From positions 372,001 to 436,000 of the forward strand of contig CAYWQB010000001.1 in the NCBI GenBank assembly GCA_964460785.1: a stretch of 64,000 nt of DNA, written 5' to 3'. The position numbers and the translations under genes are program-made. The notes beneath the pieces are model-generated. The model saw only the letters and a program-made list of their open reading frames with translations. It searched no databases and was not told the DNA's origin. This document shows, one piece after another, positions 8,944-16,845 of this stretch; the stretch's first letter is position 1, and each line of letters starts with the position of its first letter. Source of the stretch: CAYWQB01 sp964460785 (GTDB lineage: Bacteria; Chlamydiota; Chlamydiia; Chlamydiales; CAYWQB01).

Positions 8944-9685
8944 TATCAATCAACCTAACACCATCTACGGAACAGGCTGCAAAGCGCCGTCCATAGGCTT
9001 CCTGCACATACTCTACATCAAACCCTGCCTGGGCAATACGCCTTGTGGCAGACTCTAGGTCCTTTTCATTTGTCAAAGCTTGATAAATTTCTGCAGCTTT
9101 TTCTCTTTGCTCTGCGGTTAATCTGGTATTCCTTGAGCTTAAAGCAAGCCCTGAAGGCTCTCTCACAGTGGGACAAGGAATAATTTCTGTATCAAGAAAA
9201 AAGGCGTGTGCCATCCCCTTGATCAAAAGGTATTGTTGGTAGTCTTTTTCCCCAAAGTATGCACGACGTGGCTGTACAAGCAGTAGTAACTTCAGCACAA
9301 TAGTCAACATCCCCTCGAAGTGCCCTGGACGATGGGCTCCTTCCATTTCAGAAGAGATTGCTTTCTCGGCAATATGATAATTATACTCATCAGGATACAT
9401 TGCTTCCTTTTGAGGGGTAAACACCACATCTACTCCAAGCTCTTCAAGAAGCTTCAGATCTTTTTCTAAGGTTCTCGGATACTTATCTAAATCTTCTTCG
9501 TGATTAAACTGTGTGGGGTTGATAAAGATGGAAACGATCACATGATCCATCTCTTTTCTAGCTCTCCGGACAAGTTCTGCATGACCTTGATGCAAAGCCC
9601 CCATTGTTGGGACAAAACCAACAGACTTTGTCTGAAGCAAGCTTCGATAAGCACGAAATGCATGAATCTCTTCTATTGTGCGCAT
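8930..9685 (-). CDS. panC: Pantothenate synthetase (pantoate-beta-alanine ligase)
   Basis: Condenses pantoate with beta-alanine using ATP. The 251-residue product shows PTMGALHQGH (the HIGH-type motif), FINPTQFN, GEKDYQQY and LSSRN (the KMSKS-like signature). ATG at 9685 with AGGAG upstream is preferred to the GTG at 9694, which would sit on top of its own ribosome-binding site. It overlaps panB by 13 bases. At 251 residues it is slightly shorter at the C-terminus than the roughly 280-residue E. coli enzyme, yet all active-site motifs are present. Confidence 0.96.
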   Translation of the reverse strand: MRTIEEIHAFRAYRSLLQTKSVGFVPTMGALHQGHAELVRRARKEMDHVIVSIFINPTQFNHEEDLDKYPRTLEKDLKLLEELGVDVVFTPQKEAMYPDEYNYHIAEKAISSEMEGAHRPGHFEGMLTIVLKLLLLVQPRRAYFGEKDYQQYLLIKGMAHAFFLDTEIIPCPTVREPSGLALSSRNTRLTAEQREKAAEIYQALTNEKDLESATRRIAQAGFDVEYVQEAYGRRFAACSVDGVRLIDNVSL

Positions 9686-10470
9686 GAATAGCACTCCTGG
9701 TCATTAGGGTAATTCTTTTCCACTACATCTTTATGAAACTGCTGGAAGGCCCTTGTGAAGTCCTCTCTAGCATGCATATATTGACGAACAAACTTGGGGA
9801 CCTTTCCTGGCCACAAGCCGAGGAGATCTGGGCTCACTAAGATCTGTCCATTTACATCTGGCCCTGCTCCAATACCAAGAGTAGGAATGGACAAAGATTG
9901 CGTAACCTTCGCAGCGAGCTCTTTTGGAATGCATTCCAAAACTACAGCACAAGCACCGGCTGCTTCATAACTCAATGCTTCTTGTAAAATCTGCTCTGCT
10001 TGGGCTTCGCTTTTTCCCTGTATGCGGTAGCCTCCTAGAGCGTGTACAGACTGTGGGGTAAGCCCAAGGTGAGCCATTACAGGAATACCTGCTAGCACTG
10101 CTTTCTGAACCAGCTTTTGGTTTCCTGCCCCTTCCAGCTTAACACAGCTTGCTCCAATGCGCATCAAGCGCTCCATATTTTCTAAAGCAAGACTCTCTCC
10201 TTTATGATAGCTCATGAAGGGTAGGTCTCCGACGATGATCTTGTCAGGAGCTCCTCGAACCACACTCTCTAAGTGCAAAGCCATCATATCCATCGTGGCA
10301 GGAATGGTTGTTTCATGCCCATGAACAACCATAGCCACCGTATCTCCTACTAAAAGGATATCAATATCTGTATGGTTTAAGATAGAAGCCATTGAGTAAT
10401 CATAGCAGGTAGCCATCGTCAGAGGCCTTCCATCATCTTTTGCTTTTTGTAGTCTCCGCATACTAAGCAT
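9673..10470 (-). CDS. panB: 3-methyl-2-oxobutanoate hydroxymethyltransferase
   Basis: Adds a hydroxymethyl group from methylene-tetrahydrofolate to 2-oxoisovalerate, giving ketopantoate. The 265-residue protein shows MATCYDYSMASI, LVGDTVAMVVHG, GDLPFMSYH, ASCVKLEGA and PTLGIGAGPDVNGQILVSPD, covering the metal and substrate sites. GAGGAAAAAG precedes the ATG. It overlaps the upstream PanG-like gene by 8 bases. Confidence 0.97.
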   Translation of the reverse strand: MLSMRRLQKAKDDGRPLTMATCYDYSMASILNHTDIDILLVGDTVAMVVHGHETTIPATMDMMALHLESVVRGAPDKIIVGDLPFMSYHKGESLALENMERLMRIGASCVKLEGAGNQKLVQKAVLAGIPVMAHLGLTPQSVHALGGYRIQGKSEAQAEQILQEALSYEAAGACAVVLECIPKELAAKVTQSLSIPTLGIGAGPDVNGQILVSPDLLGLWPGKVPKFVRQYMHAREDFTRAFQQFHKDVVEKNYPNDQECYSCAQ

Positions 10471-11182
10471 CTTTTTCCTCTATAGCACTTTGGATATAGG
10501 CATGATAAAGCCCTTCGAGTGATGAATGTTTGAGCGCTTGTTTATGAAGAGTCAACACCTCAAGATCTCCACGAATAGCTGGTCCTGTCAGCGCGCGACT
10601 TCCGTGCGCCACAAAGTTCCGCAAAGACTGCTCTAAGCAAGGGGCTACTGCTTCTTGTGGAATTCCCCAATTTTCTTCCATAGCTTGACAAACTTGATGC
10701 CATATCCACTGAGGCAGATTACTTGCCAAGGCACAACAAGCATGATAAAGGGGAGTTTCCTCTTCAGAAATACGGTATGAGGGATTAGGAACGCCTGGCA
10801 AGAGGTCTTCCAGTGCAGGACCTGTGCAATCTATGGTAAAAGGAATGCGCTGATATTCTTCCTCTTCATAGGGCTGCCCCCTAGAAAATGTCATTAGAGG
10901 ATGGGCTCTGTAAGCCTTAGGATGACAAACTGCCCCAGAAAAATGAATGAATATTTTTTCTTGTTGGAAGCTTTTAAGCTCTTCTATCAGAGGCCCGATA
11001 GCACGGTCCGATACGGCGAGTAAAATATGAGAACAGTCCTGCAAGCATTGCTGTAAAGGCTGGCCTTCAGAGCGTTGCCATTGCCTAAAAGGAAGCTGTA
11101 GCAAGCTAAGATAGTGATTTAAGTGGAAAGCTAGATGGCCTCCACCTACTAGAAGGTATTTAGTAAAGGGTACTTGTCGCAC
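10463..11182 (-). CDS. panG: Rossmann-fold/DUF2520 protein, probable PanG-type ketopantoate reductase
   Basis: The 239-residue protein starts with a nucleotide-binding turn (YLLVGGGHLAFHLNHYL). It continues with ILLAVSDRAIGPLIEEL and FIHFSGAVCHPKAYRAHPLMTFS, typical of the Rossmann plus DUF2520 family. No classical panE is in the operon. The gene is the first of panG-panB-panC-coaBC-coaX, exactly where a ketopantoate reductase is needed. PanG was described in Francisella as an alternative reductase. I infer the same role here from fold and position. The start is GTG at 11182 with AGGA at about 10 bases. Confidence 0.75.
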   Translation of the reverse strand: MRQVPFTKYLLVGGGHLAFHLNHYLSLLQLPFRQWQRSEGQPLQQCLQDCSHILLAVSDRAIGPLIEELKSFQQEKIFIHFSGAVCHPKAYRAHPLMTFSRGQPYEEEEYQRIPFTIDCTGPALEDLLPGVPNPSYRISEEETPLYHACCALASNLPQWIWHQVCQAMEENWGIPQEAVAPCLEQSLRNFVAHGSRALTGPAIRGDLEVLTLHKQALKHSSLEGLYHAYIQSAIEEKDA

Positions 11183-11276
11183 CGATCAAGTCCTCGCTTT
11201 TATGGTCTCTGCCCAGGTTGGGTCAAATCCTAGCAAGAATTTTATTCTTTAAAGGCGTTTAAAATAAAGAAATAAA

Positions 11277-11306
11277 ATTATAGCTTAACAAACAAGCTAA
11301 TTTAAA
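11277..11306 (-). promoter_or_regulatory. Candidate promoter of the pan/coa operon
   Basis: On the minus strand TTTAAA (11306-11301), 18 bases, TATAAT (11282-11277) precedes the operon by about 95 bases. The -10 is perfect and the -35 weak. A short dyad AAGAAT-TTT-ATTCTT at 11235-11249 lies between it and the first gene and could be an operator. The 120-base gap 11183-11301 holds nothing else I can support. Confidence 0.4.
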
Positions 11307-12585
11307 GAATTTGTTCCTCATTTAGACGAACAACAATATAAGCTTGGTGCTTTGGAATATATGTATAAAGGATCACATAAGGCGTAACTTGACCATTTGC
11401 TTGCAGCTCCACAGGCATCATGGCGACCTTCTTCAAAGGCATATCTGACGAGGGTGTTTGCAAGATCTCTTTAAGAAAAGGGACTCCTCGCGTGTCTTGA
11501 TAACGCTCGATCGGTACAGTCCCTTCAAGCGAAGAATAGAGGACTTCCTGGTAACGGCTTAAGACAAGGACATGCCGGTTGGGCTTATTCCCCCAACGAT
11601 ACTCCCCAAGCCGATTACAAATCGTTTGAAAGTCTGGATCTTCTAAATTTGCTTGGTTGACAAACTCTTCTATTTGGGTTGCAAAAACCTTTAGCTCCTC
11701 AATGTCCTCTTGGAGCTTAAACTGAACATCTGCATCAATTTCTTTTGCCCAGAGAAGCTCTCTTCTCTTTTCTAAATCCTGCAGCTTTTGCTCTAGGTCA
11801 AGCTTTTTGGAGAAAAACCCATCAGGCAACACCTTTCCATCCATGGCTTGCTCATAGCTTTCTAATGTAGCTAAAGCCTCTGGGTACATTTCAAGGCCTG
11901 CATAAGAGTCAGTGATGTAAAGGTAAAACTCTGCTGTTAGCTCTTTATCTTCAGCGATCAGCTCTTTCATTTTTTCAAGCACTGAAGAGACTTCGCGCAT
12001 CATCTCCGGCTTAGACAGGTGTGATGCCTTACGCAGGCTCCCTGCCTCTTTCTGCAAATTTGTCAGCTGTGTCTTTACCGTTTCAAGCGGATTAGAAGGC
12101 TCTTCTAGCATATCGAGCTTACTTTCTCCCCGCAAGTAGGCTAGTACAAGATTTCTATTAGGGGCCTGCTGAGATTGATCTTGGTCTATTGCAGCCTTCA
12201 AAAAGCGCTTGGCTAGCCTTTCCCTCCCTTCATGGGCGTAAGTAAGGCCCAAGTTAAAATTTGTTGCAGGATGATCTGGAGCTTTTTCCCAAGCCTCTTG
12301 AAATGCCTCTTTCGCTTCATGAATATTCCGCTTTGCAAGGAACTCTCTTCCTGCTTTTAGCTGCTCTTGTACACCTTGTTCCAAACCCTGTGTAGGCAAC
12401 CAAACAGAGACATCATCTAGGGGGCTAGCAAGTCCCAGCAATACCTTAATCTCTGCAATCTTCTCATCCAAATTTTCTTGGATCTTAATAAGGGACTTAA
12501 ACTCTTGCACAAGCTGCTTCTCATCCACATCTGCTGAAAGAAAACCACACAATCCAATCGCACCTAGTATCCATAATCTTCGCAT
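11302..12585 (-). CDS. Secreted/periplasmic TPR and coiled-coil protein linked to flgL
   Basis: The 427-residue product has a short N-terminal hydrophobic segment (LWILGAIGLCGFLSA) that looks like a signal peptide. At least two TPR-like repeats follow (AKEAFQEAWEKAPDHPATNFNLGLTY, residues about 90-140), then long charged helices (residues about 160-330) and a beta-rich C-terminus. The ATG overlaps the flgL stop as TAATG, so it is translationally coupled to flgL. This points to a role in flagellar assembly or filament capping, but I recognise no named family. Confidence 0.75.
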   Translation of the reverse strand: MRRLWILGAIGLCGFLSADVDEKQLVQEFKSLIKIQENLDEKIAEIKVLLGLASPLDDVSVWLPTQGLEQGVQEQLKAGREFLAKRNIHEAKEAFQEAWEKAPDHPATNFNLGLTYAHEGRERLAKRFLKAAIDQDQSQQAPNRNLVLAYLRGESKLDMLEEPSNPLETVKTQLTNLQKEAGSLRKASHLSKPEMMREVSSVLEKMKELIAEDKELTAEFYLYITDSYAGLEMYPEALATLESYEQAMDGKVLPDGFFSKKLDLEQKLQDLEKRRELLWAKEIDADVQFKLQEDIEELKVFATQIEEFVNQANLEDPDFQTICNRLGEYRWGNKPNRHVLVLSRYQEVLYSSLEGTVPIERYQDTRGVPFLKEILQTPSSDMPLKKVAMMPVELQANGQVTPYVILYTYIPKHQAYIVVRLNEEQIL

Positions 12586-13898
12586 TAGCCGCGTGTGCCC
12601 CCATTTTCAATCAATTGATTGAGCTTGCCGTAAGCTTCACTTAACCTTAAGGAAAGTTCAAGGATTTTCTGATGAGCTACAGTCAACTCTTCTACACTTG
12701 TTAATACGGTTCCCAAGTTTGCATCCTCTAAGATTCCAATCCCCTCCTCTTTCCACTTCTGCATGGAGCTTTGGTCGGATATTTGCTTTTGTAAATTTGC
12801 CAGCTTACTATTCACGCGGGTTTGAAAAAGAGAGATTTGCTCAATAGCAAGTTCGACTTGCTGAGACATATTTGTGGCCTGCTCTAAGGTGGCCACCCCT
12901 CCATACTCAGGGTCAAAGATGTTCAACTGCCTTCTTGCTAATCTTTCCTCACTTGTCTGAATGGTTTGGTTGGTCGCTGGGATTCCCGCTTCCACACGCG
13001 CATCAATCTCAGCCTGTGTGAGAGGAATAAATAGTCCTCTTTCATCCTCTGGAAGGCGAGCTTGCATATTATTTGCCCCCCAAACCTCATCAGCAAAGCG
13101 TCCCTCCAAATTAAGCTCTACCATGGATTGATCCGTTCCTGGTCCATGAAGTTGCTCAAAGGACTCTCCCTGTGGCAAAAAGCTAAATGTCGCAATTTTT
13201 GTATTCGCATCGTACGCAGTAATTACGCCAACTTGCCCGGTTCCAGCCCCAGATGTCACCTCAAATTGTGTCCCTATATAATAGTTCTCCATAGAGGATG
13301 CAGAGCCTGGCAGCTGGAGATGTGTTTGGCTAGAAAATGTTGCTGCAGCAGCTAGAGTGTCAGGGTTTACTTCTCCTGGAGGAGCATAGTTCGTAAATAG
13401 ATTTACAGACCAAGCACTAAGAGGTGTTGCCTCTGGCCCATCACTCAGCTCGACAGGCACAAAGTTTCCTAAAAGGAGTGGCAAACTCCCCATTGTAGCT
13501 AGAGCGCCCTCTCGCCCACTTTCGCCATCAATAAGTTTGCTGATCTCTTTTTTTGATTCCTGAAAGTTGACATCAAAAATTTCGCGATCTGCCTGCTTAT
13601 TAGAAGGATCAGCGGACTGCCTTGCTAGCCGCAGCATATCATTCAAAATCTCTTCCAGATGGTCCATTTGCTCCGAGGTACTCTGAAACCAGCTCACTCT
13701 GTTTTGAAGAGATTGCAGCTGAGCCCGTGCATGAAATGCATCTGTTTTCAACTTTGCTGTCGCTTCGAAGTCTACAACAGAATCTCCTGGCCGGATCACT
13801 CTTTTCCCTGTTCCTAACTGCTGATAAGCATTCTCAATGCCTGCAAGCGTTAGCCTTTGATTCATAACCATCTCAGAAACAACCTGTTGAACTTTCAA
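12585..13898 (-). CDS. flgL: FlgL/flagellin-family hook-filament junction protein
   Basis: The 437-residue protein has the conserved D0/D1 ends of the flagellin superfamily. The N-terminus contains LTLAGIENAYQQLGTGKRV and the heptad-rich segment through SWFQSTSEQMDHLEEIL. The C-terminus reads SVEELTVAHQKILELSLRLS. The middle is a variable beta-rich region. Starting at the TTG (13898, with AGAGGTAGGGG upstream) places GTGKR at residue 27-31, as in FlgL. The flagellar export-gate genes occur at 48.3 kb. FlgL is more likely than flagellin because of the middle insert and the paired TPR gene, but the two are hard to separate by eye. Confidence 0.85.
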   Translation of the reverse strand: MKVQQVVSEMVMNQRLTLAGIENAYQQLGTGKRVIRPGDSVVDFEATAKLKTDAFHARAQLQSLQNRVSWFQSTSEQMDHLEEILNDMLRLARQSADPSNKQADREIFDVNFQESKKEISKLIDGESGREGALATMGSLPLLLGNFVPVELSDGPEATPLSAWSVNLFTNYAPPGEVNPDTLAAAATFSSQTHLQLPGSASSMENYYIGTQFEVTSGAGTGQVGVITAYDANTKIATFSFLPQGESFEQLHGPGTDQSMVELNLEGRFADEVWGANNMQARLPEDERGLFIPLTQAEIDARVEAGIPATNQTIQTSEERLARRQLNIFDPEYGGVATLEQATNMSQQVELAIEQISLFQTRVNSKLANLQKQISDQSSMQKWKEEGIGILEDANLGTVLTSVEELTVAHQKILELSLRLSEAYGKLNQLIENGGTRG

Positions 13899-13929
13899 AC
13901 CCCTACCTCTATTGACATTATTGCCTCTA

Positions 13930-13957
13930 TTGACAAACTTTTTTTTATCAATACAAT
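13930..13957 (+). promoter_or_regulatory. Vegetative promoter (TTGACA-16-TACAAT)
   Basis: TTGACA at 13930-13935 and TACAAT at 13952-13957 with a 16-base spacer lie 31 bases before the GTG of the small membrane protein. The element CCTCTATTGACA occurs twice in tandem here (copies ending at 13917 and 13935). Confidence 0.65.
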
Positions 13958-13988
13958 GAATAAATAGGAAGACACCAAGGAGAGGTAT

Positions 13989-14162
13989 GTGATTATCGTT
14001 CCACTTACGCTATTTGTTCTCTTCTTCCTCCTCTGTATTGCTCTTGTTGCTTTACAAAAGAGGATTTATGTAGGCAAGCGCCATGGACCAGACACGCCAC
14101 ATGTTCGTCTAACTGTCCCCAAACCAGTGACTTCCAATCGCACTTCATCGCAAGGCCAGTAG
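13989..14162 (+). CDS. Small single-pass membrane protein (57 residues)
   Basis: The GTG at 13989 is preceded by AAGGAGAGG at a good distance and by a TTGACA/TACAAT promoter. The product begins with a strong transmembrane helix (VPLTLFVLFFLLCIALVAL) followed by a basic, Pro/Ser/Thr-rich cytoplasmic tail. It stands alone between divergent flgL and the slc1-like chaperone gene. The function is unknown. Confidence 0.55.
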   Translation: MIIVPLTLFVLFFLLCIALVALQKRIYVGKRHGPDTPHVRLTVPKPVTSNRTSSQGQ

Positions 14163-14262
14163 TGCCATCCACTTACGATTAGGAGTAGCGAATTAAGTAG
14201 TAAATTGCTATCTAGGGGGCCCTATCCACTTCATATAGCACGGATCTCAGAAGGAGAAAAGA

Positions 14263-14805
14263 ATGTCTAAAGAAAATGCAGAAGAAAATCTGAAGGAGTT
14301 TGGGAAAGAGCTAGGACTGGAAGGCCTTGAGTTTGACGAAAACAACACATGTATTTTGGGAATCGATGATGAGTTCTCAATGCACATCACTTACGAACCC
14401 AATTCTGACCGGCTTTACCTTTACTCTCCAATCCTTGATGGATTGCCTACAGATGCAAAAATCAAACTAAAGCTTTATGAGAAGCTTCTTGAAGGCTCTA
14501 TGCTCGGTGGGCAAATGGCTGGCGGTGGCTGTGGTGTAGCTGTAGATGAAGAGCTAATCTTGATGCACTGCACGATTGATATGGCTCATGCCGTGCCTTC
14601 CGCTCTACGAGCATTTGCACCTCTTTATGTAGAAACAATTGAAAAATGGCGTAAGATTGCAACAGACCTCTCTGAAGGAAGAGAACCTGATGTTGATCTA
14701 ACTCCAGGAGCTCCTGGACCCAAGACACAACAGCGTACCGGAGGAAACCAAAGTAAAGGTCCTCCTGCTGGCGGCGCTCCAGGTGGTGGATTCATCAAAA
14801 TTTAA
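14263..14805 (+). CDS. slc1: Type III secretion chaperone, Slc1/CesT family
   Basis: The 180-residue acidic protein fits the class I (CesT/SycE) chaperone fold: an N-terminal helix, then a strand-rich central part (FSMHITYEPNSDRLYLYSPI) and KLYEKLLEGSMLGGQMAGGG. In C. trachomatis Slc1 (CT043) lies between glgX (CT042) and ssb (CT044); here glgX follows at once. A Pro/Gly-rich tail of about 35 residues (ending GGGFIKI) extends beyond the usual domain. AAGGAGA precedes the ATG. It should bind early effectors for the virulence type III system. Confidence 0.88.
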   Translation: MSKENAEENLKEFGKELGLEGLEFDENNTCILGIDDEFSMHITYEPNSDRLYLYSPILDGLPTDAKIKLKLYEKLLEGSMLGGQMAGGGCGVAVDEELILMHCTIDMAHAVPSALRAFAPLYVETIEKWRKIATDLSEGREPDVDLTPGAPGPKTQQRTGGNQSKGPPAGGAPGGGFIKI

Positions 14806-14841
14806 GGATCCACAACAACCAAAAAAATCAGGGGGAGGGAC

Positions 14842-16845
14842 GTGGTCAAAAGCAAGTACCGTTTGCTTCCAGGACGCCCCTTCCCCCTGGGCAGCTGCAG
14901 GCGTGATGGAGGAGTGAACTTTGCACTGCCAAGCAGCTCTGCAAAAAGTGTTGTTCTCTGTCTCCACAGCAAGCCAAATGCCCCTCCAAAAGCTAAAATC
15001 CCCCTTCTTCCTACCCTGAATAAGACGGGAGATGTTTGGCACATCTTCATCGAAGGGCTTCCTCCTAGCCAAGTTTACTCTTACCTCGTGACCAAGCATA
15101 ATAAGCAACGCGCCTATGCCCTAAGCGACCCTTACTGCCAGCAACTGCTTTCACATAACTCGTGGGGATCTCATGCCCCCTCACGCTACCGCCCATTTAG
15201 CACTGTCAATGAGCCTTGCTCTTTTGACTGGCAGGGCACCAAGCCTTTGTGTAGGCCACTGCATGAGCTTATCCTGTATGAAATGCATGTCCGAGGCTTC
15301 ACACAAGACCCCTCCTCAAAAGCCATCCATCCTGGAACGTTTCTGGGAGTGACCGAAAAGATTCCTTATTTACTAGAGTTAGGAGTCAATGCAATTGAGC
15401 TCTTGCCAGTCTATGAGTTTAATGAAACAGAAGTGCAAAAAGTAAACCCTCAAACAGGTGAAAAATTATGTAATTTTTGGGGGTACTCTCCTGTCAGCTT
15501 TTTCTCTCCTATGCAGAGGTATGGGACAAAGCAAGAGTTTCAATTGATGGTTCGAGAGTTACACAAAGCAGGAATCGAAGTCATACTGGATGTTGTCTAT
15601 AACCATACGGGGGAAGGAGGGCGAGGTGGCCCTTTTTACTCATTCAAGGGGCTGGATAAAGAAAGCTACTACCTTATGACTCCCGGCAAACACTACTACA
15701 ATTATTCAGGATGTGGCAATACCCTCAATACTAACCATGCCCTCACCCGCCGGTTCATTGTAGAGTCTCTTCGTTACTGGGTCACTGAGATGCATGTAGA
15801 TGGCTTTCGCTTTGATCTAGCCTCTATCTTCACACGCAGCCCTGATAAAGGGAAGCCTTTGAACAACCCTCCAATCATTGAAGAAATCACCTTCGATCCT
15901 ATCCTTAAAAGTACAAAGTTAATTGCCGAAGCATGGGATGCTGCTGGCCTTTACCAAGTTGGGAGCTTCCCAGCCCATATGAGGTGGGCAGAGTGGAATG
16001 GTAAATACCGGGACCATGTACGCTGCTTCATTAAAGGGTCAGGGGCCACTGCAGGGCAGTTCGCTACGCGTATTTCAGGATCTGAAGACTTATACAGAGC
16101 CTCTGGTCGCAGCCCTTACCATAGCATAAACTTCATTACAGCACATGATGGATTTACCCTTCATGATCTTGTCTCCTACAATGAAAAACACAATGAAGCC
16201 AATGGAGAAGGTAATGCAGATGGCTGCAATAACAACTGCAGCTGGAACTGTGGAGAAGAGGGAGCTACCCAGTCTACAGAGATTCTCTCTTTAAGACTCC
16301 GGCAGCAAAAAAACTACCTTCTCGCTCTCCTTTTATCTCAGGGAGTCCCCATGCTTCATATGGGAGATGAGTATAGCCATACAAAACAAGGGAATAACAA
16401 CACCTACTGCCAAGATTCCCCTCTCAATTGGCTGCAATGGGCAGAAGAAGAAAGGAGCCAAGAGCTCTTTTTCTTCACTAAGAGCTTAATTGCTTTTCGG
16501 CACAGCCATAAGCTACTACAGCGGACCCACTACCTATCTCCACAAGATGTGACTTGGCATGGGGCCTCTCCCCATCAGCCACAGTGGGATAGCTCTATTC
16601 TTGGCATGCAGCTACATGACCGAGAAAATCAACAAGACCTCTACAGCATATTCAATGCTCAAAACACCCCTCTGACTGTGGAGATCCCGACTTCTCCTGA
16701 GGGCTCTACTTGGCGACTACTCTGTTATACAGAAAATAGAGGTGCAGAAGCATTTTTTCATCTAAACCATGCTCCTGAACTTTCTGAAACAACATTTCAA
16801 CTCTCTTCCTTCTCTGCACTTCTCCTTCAATCTTTTAAAGGATAA
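14842..16845 (+). CDS. glgX: Glycogen debranching enzyme, isoamylase type
   Basis: Hydrolyses alpha-1,6 branches of glycogen. The 667-residue protein has an N-terminal CBM48-type domain and a GH13 barrel. Catalytic regions seen are DVVYNHTGEGG, DGFRFDLASIF (nucleophile Asp), LIAEAWDAAG (acid/base Glu) and FITAHDGFTLHDLVSYNEKH. The start is GTG at 14842 behind GGGGGAGGG. Its end overlaps the convergent queA by 11 bases. Together with pgi it supports glycogen use. Confidence 0.96.
   Translation: MVKSKYRLLPGRPFPLGSCRRDGGVNFALPSSSAKSVVLCLHSKPNAPPKAKIPLLPTLNKTGDVWHIFIEGLPPSQVYSYLVTKHNKQRAYALSDPYCQQLLSHNSWGSHAPSRYRPFSTVNEPCSFDWQGTKPLCRPLHELILYEMHVRGFTQDPSSKAIHPGTFLGVTEKIPYLLELGVNAIELLPVYEFNETEVQKVNPQTGEKLCNFWGYSPVSFFSPMQRYGTKQEFQLMVRELHKAGIEVILDVVYNHTGEGGRGGPFYSFKGLDKESYYLMTPGKHYYNYSGCGNTLNTNHALTRRFIVESLRYWVTEMHVDGFRFDLASIFTRSPDKGKPLNNPPIIEEITFDPILKSTKLIAEAWDAAGLYQVGSFPAHMRWAEWNGKYRDHVRCFIKGSGATAGQFATRISGSEDLYRASGRSPYHSINFITAHDGFTLHDLVSYNEKHNEANGEGNADGCNNNCSWNCGEEGATQSTEILSLRLRQQKNYLLALLLSQGVPMLHMGDEYSHTKQGNNNTYCQDSPLNWLQWAEEERSQELFFFTKSLIAFRHSHKLLQRTHYLSPQDVTWHGASPHQPQWDSSILGMQLHDRENQQDLYSIFNAQNTPLTVEIPTSPEGSTWRLLCYTENRGAEAFFHLNHAPELSETTFQLSSFSALLLQSFKG

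Noticed and set aside
11190..11245. tRNA-like T-arm text (GGTTGGGTCAAATCCTAGC) upstream of the pan operon
   Set aside because: One T of the TTC loop is missing. No acceptor or anticodon stem can be built, and the 5' part would fall inside the PanG-like gene.
11281..11300. TAGCTT-N7-AAGCTA hairpin after the TPR gene
   Set aside because: The stem is only 6 bp and AU-rich, with an interrupted T-tract, and it overlaps the candidate pan promoter. Not convincing as a terminator.
13917..13941. Sigma28-like sequence upstream of flgL on the minus strand (AAAGTTT ... GGCAATAA)
   Set aside because: The spacer is only 9 bases instead of 11-12 and two core bases of the -10 differ. It may be chance in AT-rich DNA.
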